From Cyprinodon diabolis (lineage: Eukaryota > Chordata > Actinopteri > Cyprinodontiformes > Cyprinodontidae), in the NCBI GenBank assembly GCA_030533445.1, contig CM060069.1, forward strand, positions 2,695,256 through 2,759,255: DNA of 64,000 nt, in the 5' to 3' direction. Shown here piece after piece: positions 35,829-47,317 of this stretch. How positions within the stretch are numbered: the stretch's first letter is position 1; each line of letters opens with the position of its first letter. A model generated the notes under the pieces. That model searched no databases. It was not told the origin of the DNA and saw only the letters and a list, made by a program, of their open reading frames with translations. Position numbers and translations under genes: made by a program.

Positions 35829-38800
35829 CTGGAAGCCAAATGGGAGAGCAGAGTCAGAGCTTGAACCTGCAGTGTAACCCAACAGACCGGATGTCAAGGT
35901 TTAAGGATCAATTGCCCTACATCAACTTTTTTATTGTGATAGTTAATTATGTTGAACACTTCAAAGAAGGAGACAGGTCACTTCTTTTGCTGCCATAATG
36001 CAGAAGCTGCACCAGTCTGAGCGAGCTGAGTGACAAGGTAAAGCTCTGATATAGCGGTCGATCTACGTTCCCACCCTCACCTATGGTCACCTATTAATAT
36101 GGATCAAGACTGAAAGATCCTGGTTTAAAGGAACTGAAATGAGCTTCCTCTAGAGGGTGAGGTGTTCGATCGTCAGGGAGAGGACCAATATAGATCTGCT
36201 TCTTCGCCTATGAGAAAAAGGAGCAGCGCATGAACCGAACGCAACACACGCGAACCGAACCGAGACAGTCGAACCGAATGGTTCGGACGGTTTTCATAAA
36301 CCGTTCCATCCCTGATAGGTTGTATCCCATCTTTGGGCTTTGCACGGTGAAGTAAAGGGCCATGACAGCTTTTATTTCTACTTTTATACTATGTTAAGAA
36401 TAAGGCTGACACTGAAACCAATTCTGAAACTTGCACATTTTCATGTATCTTAGTACATTTGTAAATGTAAGCTGATGTTTTACACAAGCTGGTGTGCTGC
36501 GCCAAACGCAGTTATACCAGTTGTTAATGTCCAAAGGGCAAAATAAGCGCACTATGTAAATGTCTGATAAATGGCATTTATATTGTCTTTCACAGTGTTA
36601 TTTAAGTGTTCACAAGACATCATATAGTTTTCAGGGATTGGATGAGTTTTTTGTAAACTTTTCAGTTTCAAGCTTACCATTAAATTAAGTTGTCCAAGGG
36701 TGTACAATGAACGTCCATTTGCATTGCTAAAAGCCTGGCTGTGTCCAAACATCCACCTTTCACTATATAGTGATTACGCTATTTTAGAGGAGTGTCCGAA
36801 TATCTAGTGGATGAGAAAATAGTGGACTTCAAATTTCCCACAATGCATCTTGAAAAGTAGTGATCGAATGCCACTAGATGAGCAGATATATCCCAGAATG
36901 CTTTGCGAGAGCTGTCCTCGCAAAAGAATCATTGGATTTGTTGTGCCGGCGACAAACAACAACAGATGGTGCAAGCACGGAGCAGTTACCCCCTGTACAC
37001 TATGTTTTGATTTTATGTTTAATGCCCATCCAGGTAGGATGCCACATTAATGTTGTGGATTTATGTTCTATTCAATTCCCAGTCAGACGGGTATTTATAT
37101 TTCTGATACTTTAAGATGTTTATTGCCCTCCCCGGTAGGGGTGGTAAATATCTTATTTAGTCATATTTTATTTCGGCGGTTATATATTGTTTATGACACA
37201 CAGTCCTACTAACTGTGTGTTAGAACAATAAATGAAACAGTGATTCGAGCACTAATCACGGTCAAACAGTTTATTCTGCACATACATGGAATAAATTCAC
37301 CACAACTTCTGTTCAAAATATAAGTGTTTATTAACAAAAATCATTCAGCTCCAAGGTCAAACATATTTCAGTTTAAAACTAAATAAACTAAAACTAGTGA
37401 AACTCAACTAAACTCAACAACTATGTATAAAGAGGAAGGGAAACATGGTTGAAAACCATATTACAGTTTAAGATGGATTTTGTGTTTGAAAAGCAAAGTT
37501 TATCTGGAAGAATTTGGGATGTGATCAAATTAGCTTTTCACTAATTTAGATAAATTGGAATGTTTTAAGACCAATTTACAATGTAAATCCATGAGGTGAA
37601 TAAAACATTATTTGGCCAAATAATGTATTTGGAAGGCTTGAGTTTCATCCAGCTGCAGCTTAGCAGTCAGGCCAACAGCAACCAGGGTTTCTTTGTCTCG
37701 GCGGCTCACACCAGAGGTCCTTAGGAGGCCTTCTCTCCAGTCTGGCTCTGTACGTTCTGAAACTCAGGACAAATGTGTTGCAATGTGTCTGTTTTGTCTG
37801 TCTTGTTCTGAATGGTCAGAATGATGACTTATACTTGATGATTCTGGAGATCTGGGTCTTTTGGGCCCGGATCTCCATTTTAGCTGCCTCTTCGACGTGC
37901 ATGCCAGGCAGCTCCATGGGAAAAAGAGAGGGAAAAGAGTGTTCTGTGGTTTTGTCTGTCCTCAACACAGAGGGTGGTGGTTGGTCACACCTCTGTGGAA
38001 GTTCCTGTGAATGCTTTTGGAGGCCTTGGCTGAATGTGATTAATCAATTAATCACAAAGATAATTGACAGATTAATTGATTTATAGTATGATTTTAATTT
38101 GTACTTATTTTGATTTCTTAGCTTCCAGGCAAAATATTTATGTTGGTTTTTTATATCACTTAGAAAAAATAACATGACAAAAAATGCTCAAGTTTAAAAG
38201 ATTATATAAAATGCTATTTATTTTATAATCAATTATTGTATGTTTCACTTATAGACAGTCATCAATAGTTTTAACTGAAAGAGGAACTCATGGTAAGACA
38301 GAATGCCCAAAGGGGGACACAAGTCAAAAAAAGTTGGTAAACACTGCCTTACAGCCAGGGGTGGAGCCCGAAGGGTAGAACATTAACTGTCATACTGCAG
38401 GTCTGGTCTCTCTCTTTTCCCGCCTGCCTGTCCACCCTCCTACACACCAGCATGAGAGAGTCTCAGTTGGGAGAGAGTCTCCCAAGCCTAAGACAAACCC
38501 TGTAAGTTCAGCATTCTCCACCTTCACATCTCTGAGCAGTTATTCACCAGTAACCAAACCTTTTCCCCAGGCAGAACCTAGGAAGATCCTGTCTCCGTGG
38601 TTGCCCAGATTCAGAGTTGTTCTTCTCTAAATATGAAATTAACATTGTTTTAATTTTACAAACATTTGCTAAGAAAGGTCAAATTTCCCAGCAAACTTGA
38701 ATGCATCCTCACGCAGCCGGCTTCTGCAACACCTTTAATTGGTTAAGGTGACATGATGCTGCTTTGTGCTTTGTGTATCAAAACAGAACATAGCGGCACA

Positions 38801-38842
38801 CAGGATCGATGAAAAGCATTTCCTTCCCTGGTATGTACGTTT
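35829..38842. other. gfra2 intron 1, distal part
   Basis: Contains the hAT end fragment at 36,203-36,314 and a block at 36,740-36,910 (CACTATATAGTG, GTGTCCGAAT, CACAATGCATC) that looks like a dispersed fish DNA-transposon remnant. Otherwise AT-rich with no coding signal. Confidence 0.5.
36203..36314 (-). mobile_element. Terminal fragment of the BED-finger hAT
   Basis: Reverse complement of 11,717-11,828 with only a few differences, ending at AACCGTTCCATCCCT. The inner end stops just inside the GGCGAAG segment, so it is a solo end. Confidence 0.88.
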
Positions 38843-39545
38843 TGTCATGATGGGTTTTAGTTGCTTAGCCCAGATGCAGAACACAACGGAGGCTGGGTAA
38901 AAGGTTTAACAGAGTTTATTGAATGTGCAATAATACAAGTTAAGTACAGGATCTTGAACTGGTTCACTGAAGTCTGCAGAGATGTTAGTTTGATTAGAAA
39001 GGCAGGCAGATGAGCATGAGTCCTTAGATAATTCAGAATTCTACCTTGACTGAATCCAGGCTTCTCTTTGAGAGAGGAGGAACCGTTGGGTCCAAAGACT
39101 GTTGGTTCAGCAGAGTACACGAGCAGCTGCAGCGTCTAGCTTCTCACTTTGAATGGCAGACCTTGATTAGAGTTTCAGCTCTTCACTAAGAGCAGCAGGA
39201 GAATCCACATAGGAATCTTCAGGTTTGGCTCACCTGGGCAGATTGGCAGGTTAAGCTCATCCAGAGCTTCAGGCTAGAGACAGGTTTCCTGAGAGAGAAA
39301 AACAGAAGAGAGTTAGAATCAGATCTCTCTCTAGAGACAACTAAGATTCTTATCAATTTCGAAGGCTCAGGTCGCTAACCAAACTAAGGTCAACACTGCG
39401 GCATCGAAGCAAGGTCTGGCAGCTGGTTATAAAGGGGAGGTCTCCTGATGAGTAGATGCGTCACAGGTGTGCTGGAAGACTCAAGCTCCAGGAGACCCAC
39501 GGCGCACTCTGCTGGAGGAAGGTGGTACAGCTCCAGATCCCAACA
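38843..39545 (-). repeat. 3' LTR of gypsy copy 3
   Basis: 703 bp; on the minus strand TGTTGGG...CATGACA. It contains the self-primer complement at 39,392-39,402 (plus reads AACACTGCGGC), identical to the copy 1 subfamily. Confidence 0.9.
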
Positions 39546-39556
39546 GTACCCCCCTC

Positions 39557-40693
39557 TCAACGACCACCTCTTGGCGGTCCAGAAGATGTCGACGGGAGGG
39601 AGCTCTCATATTCCTCGATCAGGGGTAGGATCGAGGATAAAAGAGCCAGGAACCCATGTGCGGTCCTCCGGACCGTAGCCCTCCCAATCGACGAGGTACT
39701 GCCAACCGCGACCTCGCCGACGGGAGTCCACGATCCGGCGGACGGTGAAGGCAGGATGTCCATCGATGTCCAGGGCGGGTGGAGGGGAGTCGGATGGAGG
39801 GCACAGGGGGCTAGAAACAACTGGTTTAATCTGGGAGACATGGAACGTGGGATGGATGCGGAGACTCGGAGGAAGGTGTAAACGTACAGCAGAGGGGTTG
39901 ATGATCTGGGCAACCTTGTAAGGACCAATGAACCGGGGGGACAGCTTTCGAGACATACCCTTGAGGGGAATGTCTCGTGTAGAGAGCCATACCTCTTGGC
40001 CAATGGAGTAGTCAGGGGCCGGGCGTCTCTTGGAGTCAGCGAAGCGTTTAGTTGAGACAGAAGAACGGTTGAGGGTGGCGATGGTGTCCTTCAGGTTTGT
40101 AAAAGTTGTAAAAGTTTGCAAAACCAAGGAACCTCTGAAGCTGTTTGCGGTTTTCAGGTGTCGGCCAGTCAAGAACTGCCTTTATCTTGTCTTCGGATGG
40201 CTTAACCTGCCCGCCCTCGAGCACAAACCCTAAAAAAGTGACGGATGGTTGGTGAAATTCACATTTTTCTGCCTTCACAAAGAGCTTGTTTTCCAAAAGT
40301 CTCTGAAGGACCAGACGGACATGTTTCTTATGCTCAGATAGGTTCTTGGAGTAGATCAAAATGTCGTCAATGTACACAAACACGAATATATTCAAAAAAT
40401 CTCTGAGGACATCATTGACTAGAGCTTGAAAACAGGCTGGAGCGTTTGTGAGACCAAAAGGCATGACCAAGTACTCAAATTGGCCTAAGGGGTCTTAAAG
40501 GCTGTCTTCGATTCGTCTCCTTCTCTTATCCTGAGAAGGTGATAAGCATTTCTCAAATCGAGCTTGGTGAAGACTGTTGCACCCTGAACAGGTTCAAATG
40601 CTGATGCCAGTAATGGTAGTGGGTACTTATTTTTGACGGTTATCTGGTTAAGACCTCTGTAATCTATACAGGGTCGTAGGGAACCATCCATTT
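39557..40693 (-). pseudogene. pol of gypsy copy 3 (RT fused to integrase end)
   Basis: The minus-strand RT part includes [11 protein letters not shown], the thumb and the GFANFY end. After the deletion the frame switches to the integrase C-terminal domain ([20 protein letters not shown]) and a chromodomain ([17 protein letters not shown]). RNase H and the integrase zinc and DDE regions are lost. Stop at 39,557-39,559. A frameshift also precedes the RT fragment near 40,490. Confidence 0.9.
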
Positions 40694-40890
40694 TACCCAG
40701 TGCTGTTTTAACTTTGCACCACAATACTTGAGCTTAGTATTACCTATGAGTATTACTACTTCAAATACTAGTCTGAAACAGACGAATAGCGTCACACTGG
40801 CATGAAGACACTTAAACAACGTGTCCTTAGCAAAAATGTTCAGCAACAATGAGGTAGAATTATTCATTTGGTCTGTGTAATGTAGCATAT

Positions 40891-41481
40891 TGTCACGATT
40901 TGAGTAAAAAGATTTATTTGAAAATAACAAAACAGTGGTTCTGTCAGAACCGGGAGTCTAGTCATCCTGGAACACAAAAAAAGGAGATGAGAGTCTGACT
41001 GGAGAAGATTCAAAAATTTTAAAAGAAACAAACTTGAATTGCCAGGTTCAGCTCCAGCAGGGCGGGGTCCAATTAGAGGTAGGGAAACTTGAGGGCTTGG
41101 GTATTGGGGGTTAAAGAGAGCAGAGTTACAGACATCCACAGAAATCCTTTTCCAGTCCAGGGTCATGGACAAATGATCACTCAGGCAGAGGCTTTTCAAA
41201 AATCCAGTGGACTTAATCAGTGTCAGAGTCTTGCAAGATTCAACATCAATCGGAAAGAATACAAGTTACTCAATGGTAAGGTCAGGACTTTGGTAGTGGT
41301 CAAAGACAATTAGGGTAATGATTGGCTCATGAAGCAGGGCTTGAAAGCTGTGAAAGGCAGATGATCTCGCACAGAGCAGGGGAAGAGCCGCCCAGGTGGG
41401 AACAATGAGTGCTGATCAGGAGCGGTAGAGTGAAAACAAACAGGTAAAGACTAAAATCATGAGGATTTCAGTTTTCCTGCA
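40891..41481 (-). repeat. Probable LTR of another retrotransposon, minus strand
   Basis: On the minus strand the stretch ends ...CAAATCGTGACA with AATAAATC shortly before, and is preceded by a polypurine-like GAGGGCGGGGGGC at 41,483-41,495, so it resembles a 3' LTR plus its tract. Length is about 590 bp. No matching partner LTR or target duplication found, so the boundaries are tentative. Confidence 0.45.
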
Positions 41482-41629
41482 AGCCCCCCGCCCTCTACAA
41501 GTTTGTGTATTCACTCTACCTAGCTAACTGTCCTTGTTGTAATGCTAATAACCTGTGATATGAGCAGCCCGTCTACATGAGGCTGGATAAAGGCTTAAAC
41601 AAACTGGCATCAGAACCAGAGCATGCTCC

Positions 41630-42358
41630 TGTTGGGATCTGGAGGTCTGTCCACCTTTCTCTAGCAGAGGGCGTCCTAGGTCTCCTGGAGCTGAAGCTGA
41701 CTACCACACCTGCGGCTCATTTGCTCATCAGGAGACCAGCATTTAAGCAGCGGCAGAGCAACACTCCAGTGCCAGAGTGTTAAGCCAGTTACGGTTAGCA
41801 AGCCTGAGCCAACCAACCTGTCTGATTCTCTGACTCCCTTGAAAACCTGAATCTGAACATAATCGGTTTTTTGTCCTCTCTGCTTCTTAGGAAGAACCTG
41901 ACTGTACCCTGGAACTCTGGAAGAGTTTCTCAGCTGAAACCTGCCTGCCTGCTCTCAGAAGCACATCTGAAGATCAAACTGTCAGAACCTGCCTGCCCGC
42001 TCTCAAGAAGAGAACTGGAAGAAACCCTAAATCTGAACACTGTCAAGTCTGTAGTCAAGCCCTGCCGTTGCCTAGCCCTCTGCCGACCCTCAGCCTCTGG
42101 ACCCTCCTGGTTCCCTCCCTCTGCCACTCAGCCTGAACCACAGAACAGGTACAGACCTGCACTTATCCTCTGACAAGAGTAATAAAATCCTGGCTAACCT
42201 AACTATCCCTCTCTGCAGAGAACCCTGTGTGACCAGCCCCGGATCTGTTTCCCAGCATCAACTAATAACTCTGTGTTTTTTCAATAAACAGTCAAACATT
42301 TCATCTGACCCCGTGTGTGTTCTGCATGTGGGTTGGGAACCTAAATCCCATCATGACA
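41630..42358 (+). repeat. 5' LTR of gypsy copy 2
   Basis: 729 bp, TGTTGGG...ATGACA. TATA-like ATTTAAG at 41,741-41,747 precedes the presumed start at about 41,771. A late AATAAA stands at about 42,286. Confidence 0.93.
41771..41781 (+). promoter_or_regulatory. Self-primer at predicted mRNA 5' end, gypsy copy 2
   Basis: GCCAGAGTGTT, about 30 nt downstream of the TATA-like box, is the exact complement of 42,360-42,370. Compared with copy 1 two or three central bases differ on both sides while pairing is kept. The same 11-mer is retained in the 3' LTR at 46,738-46,748. Confidence 0.75.
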
Positions 42359-43435
42359 GAACACTCTGGCCAACAACCTAACCCAGCAGTCCAACTCCAG
42401 ATGATGATTGAGGAACAAGGAGCTCAAATCCAAGGCCACGACTCCACCCTCCGTGAGTTTAACACACGCTTGGAACAAACAAATCACACTTTACAGGAAT
42501 TAGCCGTCTATCTCAGAGATGCTACTCCCAGAGCGGAACCAACTCAACTTCCGGTTCCGGAGCAAGACCCGCCTCAAAGGTCAGAGCTCGTTTCGTCATT
42601 TCCGGAATTCCATCCGTCACTTCCTGAGAAATTCTCTGGCATTACGAGTAAGTGCAAAGGATTTGTATTTCTTTGTAAATTAATTTTTGAACACTCGCCG
42701 TCCAGTTTTTCCAACGATAAGAGAAAAATTAGTTTCATACTCTCTCAATTGACCGGAAGAGCTCTCGAATGGGCTGAAGCCAGATTCCCCAAAGAATCCA
42801 GTTTCAGGTGCACCTTTGACCAATTTATTAAGGATTTTTTACAAGTCTTTAATCAAGACTCAGATAAAGCAATTGATTCTCGAGCTCTGCTAAATCTTAA
42901 ACGAGGAAATCGGACTGTAGCCGATTTCTCAATCGACATCCGGGTCAAAGCCGCAGCTTCCGGTTGGAATGAATGCGCGCTTAAAAGCGCCTATTTCAAG
43001 GCTCTAGACGAAGAAATAAAAGATGAACTCGCCACAATCGACGAACCAGCTACCCTGGAGGAATTAATCAGATTAACAATTTGTCTGGATAATCAACTTC
43101 GAGCCAGAGCCAGGTCTAAACTAAGGAGCGATGTTTTCTCTGTAACTGCCCCAATAACTAACAGTTCTTCTGTTTTTTCTGCACCACCTGAGACCGATTC
43201 CAGACCAAGGAATTGTAACCAGTCAGCTTCTGTTCCTGCTTCTTTAACTCATGGCGTCTCTCCCTCCACAGAAACCTCTGATGTAGAGCCTATGCAGATT
43301 GGTCATACCAGACTCACAACCGAGGAAAGGCAAAGGAGATACAAGCGGAACTTATGCATGTATTGTGGTGAGCCCGGCCATTTTGTCTCCACCTGCCCAG
43401 CTAAGGTAAAAGCCGGGGTCCGCCAGAGGAAATGA
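42353..43435 (+). CDS. gag of gypsy copy 2 (open)
   Basis: Intact frame of 360 residues. The chosen ATG overlaps the last six LTR bases; an in-frame GTG 12 codons earlier is only the upstream end of the open frame. An N-terminal coiled-coil-like stretch (residues about 15-50), a Pro-rich linker, a capsid-like domain with GRALEWAEARF, and one CCHC zinc knuckle (CMYCGEPGHFVSTC) near the end. Gag would form the retrotransposon particle and bind its RNA. It ends in an ATGA overlap with pol. Related Gag proteins gave rise to the mammalian RTL/PEG10 genes, but nothing here suggests host use. Confidence 0.93.
   Translation: MTEHSGQQPNPAVQLQMMIEEQGAQIQGHDSTLREFNTRLEQTNHTLQELAVYLRDATPRAEPTQLPVPEQDPPQRSELVSSFPEFHPSLPEKFSGITSKCKGFVFLCKLIFEHSPSSFSNDKRKISFILSQLTGRALEWAEARFPKESSFRCTFDQFIKDFLQVFNQDSDKAIDSRALLNLKRGNRTVADFSIDIRVKAAASGWNECALKSAYFKALDEEIKDELATIDEPATLEELIRLTICLDNQLRARARSKLRSDVFSVTAPITNSSSVFSAPPETDSRPRNCNQSASVPASLTHGVSPSTETSDVEPMQIGHTRLTTEERQRRYKRNLCMYCGEPGHFVSTCPAKVKAGVRQRK
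42360..42370 (+). promoter_or_regulatory. Primer-binding site (self-priming), gypsy copy 2
   Basis: AACACTCTGGC starts one base after the LTR and pairs with the predicted transcript 5' end. No tRNA-type TGG start is present. Confidence 0.75.
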
Positions 43436-46400
43436 GGAGTCTGGCAGACCATCTGCAATCTGAAAAGTCTTCTCATCTACTGCTACCAGCTACCTTGTTT
43501 GTTTCTGATCAGACTCTCACCTTATCTGCCTTTATTGATTCTGGTTGTGAGAAGAATTTAATAGACTCTAACCTGGTTCAACAGTTAAACATTGAAACCA
43601 TCCCTCTGAAGAAACCTCTTAGAGTTTCAGCCATTGATGGAAAGAAATTACATCAAGTTACACACCAGACTCCTGCGTCCTGCCATGTCTCCTGTCTCCG
43701 TTCCGCAGCACCTACTATTCAGTCTCCGAGTAATCGAAGGGAGGCTGACCCACCTGATTTATCCTCCGTACAATCTGATTATCACGATCTGGCACCAGTT
43801 TTCAAGCAAGGTCAGTGCACTGTCTCTTCCTCCTCACAGACCATATGACTGTGCCATAGATCTGTTGCCTGGGGCTCCCCTTCCTAGCAGCCGACTCTTC
43901 AATATCTCCAAACCAGAGAGAAACAATGGAGAAGTACATTAATGAGTCCCTAGCTGCCGGAATTATTCGGCCGTCCTCATCCCCTCTTGGTGCAGGCTTC
44001 TTTTTTGTTGGGAAGAAGGATGGATCTCTCCGACCCTGTATAGATTACAGAGGACTCAACCAAATAACCATTAAAAACAAGTATCCCTTGCCTCTGCTCG
44101 CATCTGCGTTTGAACCCGTTCAAGGGGCTACTGTTTTTACCAAATTGGATTTAAGAAATGCCTACCACCTTCTCCGAATAAGAGAGGGAGATGAGTGGAA
44201 GACAGCCTTCAAAACCCCTCTAGGTCAATTCGAATACCTGGTTATGCCCTTTGGTCTGACTAATGCTCCTGCCTGTTTCCAAGCCCTGGTTAATGACGTG
44301 TTGAGAGATTTTCTCAACATCTTTGTTTTTGTTTATATTGATGACATCCTGATTTATTCCAAGAATCTGTCAGACCACAAGAAACACGTTCGTTTGGTTC
44401 TCCAAAGACTTCTCGAAAACAAACTTTTCGTCAAAGCTGAAAAATGTGAATTTCACCAACCTTCTGTCACCTTTCTAGGATTTGTGCTCGAGGGCGGGCA
44501 GGTGAAGCCATCGGAGGACAAGATTAAAGCAGTTCTGGACTGGCCTACCCCCGAGAATCGCAAGCAACTCCAAAGGTTTTTGGGTTTTGCAAACTTTTAC
44601 AGGAGATTCATAAGGAATTACAGTCAGACAGCCCAGCCACTCACTGCATTAACATCTGTCAAAAGAACTTTCCACTGGTCTGCTGAGGCTGCATTCAACA
44701 AACGCAAGGCTCTTTTTTCCAGTGCACCCATTCTTATTCAACCATACCCCTCTAAGCAGTTCATTTTAGAGGTGGATGCATCTGACTCTGGAGTGGGAGC
44801 AGTTTTATCCCAGCAATCTTACTCTGATCATAAGACTCACCCATGCGCCTTCTTCTCTCGCAGGCTTTCTCCAGCTGAGCAAAACTACGATGTCAGCGAT
44901 AGAGAACTTCTAGCTATCAAATTGGCTCTGGAGGAGTGGCGGCATTGGCTAGAGGGCGCAGAACACCCCGTGTTGGTGTGGACTGACCACAAAAACCTGT
45001 CCTATATCCAGTCTGTCAAAAGGTCAGATCCACGTCAGTCCCGTTGGTCCCTATTCTTTTCTCGGTTTAACCTAATTATTTCCTACAGACCCGGATCCAA
45101 GAATCAAACCTGACTCTATTTCTCGCCTGTACTCACCTGATAAGCCTGAAACACCTGATTCTGTCCTTCCTGCCAGCTGCACCGTTGCAACCGTTTCCTG
45201 GGAAATCTCCGACCTGATAAATCTTGCCCTAGTTTCTGAACCTGACCCAGGAAATGGACCTCCAAATCGAACGTACGTACCCACCTCTGTAAGATCTCGA
45301 CTAATACATTGGATGCATTCTGCCAAGTTTTCAGCCCATCCAGGTGTTAGCAGAACCATTGCCCTCATCACTCGCCATTTCTGGTGGCCGTCCCTCCATA
45401 AGGACGTGAAGGAATACGTTCTGGCTTGTCCCATCTGCGCCAGAAACAAACCATCTCATCAGCCTCCTTCTGGTCTGCTTCACCCTTTACCTGTTCCGTC
45501 TCATCCCTGGTCCCACATAGCGGTGGATTTTGTAACCGGCATCCCTGTCTCCAAGGGTATGACTACAATACTCACAATCATTGACCGTTTCTCTAAGACC
45601 TGCCATCTTGTTCCCCTCAGGAAGCTCCCAACAGCCTTCCAAACAGCTCAACTGCTTATTAAACACGTTTTCTGACTCCATGGCATCCCTCAGGAGATCC
45701 TGTCCGACAGAGGACCCAGTTCACAGCTCAGGTCTGGAAAAACTTCTGCTCTGCACTTAACTCCAAAATATCACTTTCCTCAGGTTACCACCCTCAATCC
45801 AATGGCCAGACAGAAAGAATGAACCAGGAATTAGAATCCACTCTCCGTTGCCTGACTTCCACCAACCCGACCGATTGGAGTCAATTCCTACCCTGGGTAG
45901 AGTATGCTCACAATTCTCATAAATCATCTGCAACCGGTCTGTCCCCATTCCAAATCTCCCTAGGTTACCAGCCACCACTTTTTCCTGCCGAACAAAAGGA
46001 GATCTCTGTTCCGTCTGTACACCATCACATCTGCCGCTGCCATAAGATCTGGAAAGACACCATTACAGCCCTGAACCAGACATCTGCACAAAATAAAAGA
46101 TTCTCCGACCATAGACGACGCCCAGCTCCCATCTACTCACCCGGACATCAGGTTTGGCTATCCACACGAGATATCCCACTCAAGTCCATGTCCCGCAAAC
46201 TCTCTCCCAGGTTCATTGGTCCGTACAAGATAGCCTCAGTCATCAATCCGTCTGCCGTCCGCCTGCATCTGCCACCTTCTCTCCGGATTCATCCGACATT
46301 CCACGTCTCTCAAATCAAGCCTGTTCTGACCAGCCCTTTGTGCCCTCCATCCGACTCCCCTCCACCCGCCCGGGACATTGATGGTTACCCTGCCTTCACC

Positions 46401-46586
46401 GTTCGCCAGATCGTGGACTCCCGTCGCCGGGGCCGCGGTTGGCAGTACCTGGTCGACTGGGAGGGCTACGGTCCGGAGGACCGCACTTGGGTTCCGGGAT
46501 CCTTCATCCTGGATCCTTCCCTGATTGACGACTACCGTGAGTCTCTGCCTTCTACATCCTCTGGACTGCCAGGAGGCGGTCGTTGA
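43432..46586 (+). pseudogene. pol of gypsy copy 2 (near complete, disabled)
   Basis: Starts at ATG in the ATGA overlap, -1 relative to gag. Protease has IDSGC, but a 153-nt in-frame deletion removes its C-terminal half including the LVLGFEWL motif present in copy 1. Frameshifts near 43,806 and 43,920 precede an open 395-codon stretch (43,926-45,113) with RT (YIDD at residues 137-140) and RNase H ([18 protein letters not shown]). Then come a frameshift near 45,108, integrase zinc finger and DDE core, a TGA replacing CGA at 45,673-45,675, a frameshift near 45,715, and an open 255-codon end with GPY region and chromodomain. Not functional as it stands. Confidence 0.93.
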
Positions 46587-46593
46587 GGGGGGG
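46584..46593 (+). promoter_or_regulatory. Polypurine tract of gypsy copy 2
   Basis: GAGGGGGGG directly after the pol stop, three bases (TAC) before the 3' LTR. This is the plus-strand primer site. Copy 3 has the equivalent tract before TAC as well. Confidence 0.85.
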
Positions 46594-46596
46594 TAC

Positions 46597-47317
46597 TGTT
46601 GGGATCTGGAGGTCTGTCCACCTTTCTCTAGCAGAGGGCGTCCTAGGTCTCCTGGAGCTGAAGCTGACTACCACACCTGCGGCTCATTTGCTCATCAGGA
46701 GACCAGCATTTAAGCAGCGGCAGAGCAACACTCCAGTGCCAGAGTGTTAAGCCAGTTACGGTTAGCAAGCCTGAGCCAACCAGCCTGTGAGATTCTCTGA
46801 CTCCCTTGAAAACCTGAATCTGAACCTAACCAGTTTTTTGTCCTCTCTGCTTCTTAGGAAGAACCTGACTGTACCCTGGAACTCTGGAAGAGTTTCTCAG
46901 CTGAAACCTGCCTGCCTGCTCTCAGAAGCACATCTGAAGATCAAACTGTCAGAACCTGCCTGCCCGCTCTCAAGAAGAGAACTGGAAGCAACCCTAAATC
47001 TGAACACTGTCAAGTCTGTAGTCAAGCCCTACCGTTGCCTAGCCCTCTGCCGACCCTCAGCCTCTGGACCCTCCTGGTTCCCTCCTTCTGCCACTCAGCC
47101 TGAACCACAGAACAGGTACAGACCTGCACTTATCCTCTGACAAGAGTAACAGAATCCTGGCTAACCTAACTATCCCTCTCTGCAGAGAACCCTGTGTGAC
47201 CAGCCCCGGATCTGTTTCCCAGCATCAACTAATAACTTTGCAATAAACAGTCAAACTTTTCATCTGACCCCGTGTGTGTTCTGCATGTGGGTTAGGAACC
47301 TTAATCCCATCATGACA
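46597..47317 (+). repeat. 3' LTR of gypsy copy 2
   Basis: 721 bp, closely matching the 5' LTR. Its end lacks the CTGTGTTTTT segment near the AATAAA that the 5' LTR has (9-bp indel). Confidence 0.93.

Larger units (their letters stand above)
38843..40693 (-). mobile_element. Gypsy (Tf1/sushi group) copy 3, truncated, minus strand
   Basis: Reading the minus strand from right to left: part of RT starting abruptly near 40,693, an internal deletion at 40,099-40,120 that fuses the RT thumb to the integrase C-terminal region, the chromodomain, a polypurine tract (GAGAGGGGGG) and a full 703-bp LTR. 5' LTR, gag and protease are missing. It belongs to the same LTR subfamily as copy 1. Confidence 0.92.
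41630..47317 (+). mobile_element. Ty3/gypsy retrotransposon copy 2 (Tf1/sushi group), full length
   Basis: Complete LTR-gag-pol-LTR structure of 5.7 kb. Flanks GCTCC (left) and GCTCG (right) match at 4 of 5 positions as an aged 5-bp target duplication. The LTRs differ by roughly 20 substitutions and one 9-bp indel by eye, so this is fairly young. Gag is open; pol has one in-frame deletion, frameshifts and a stop. It is a different LTR subfamily from copies 1 and 3. Oriented opposite to gfra2, within its first intron. Confidence 0.95.
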
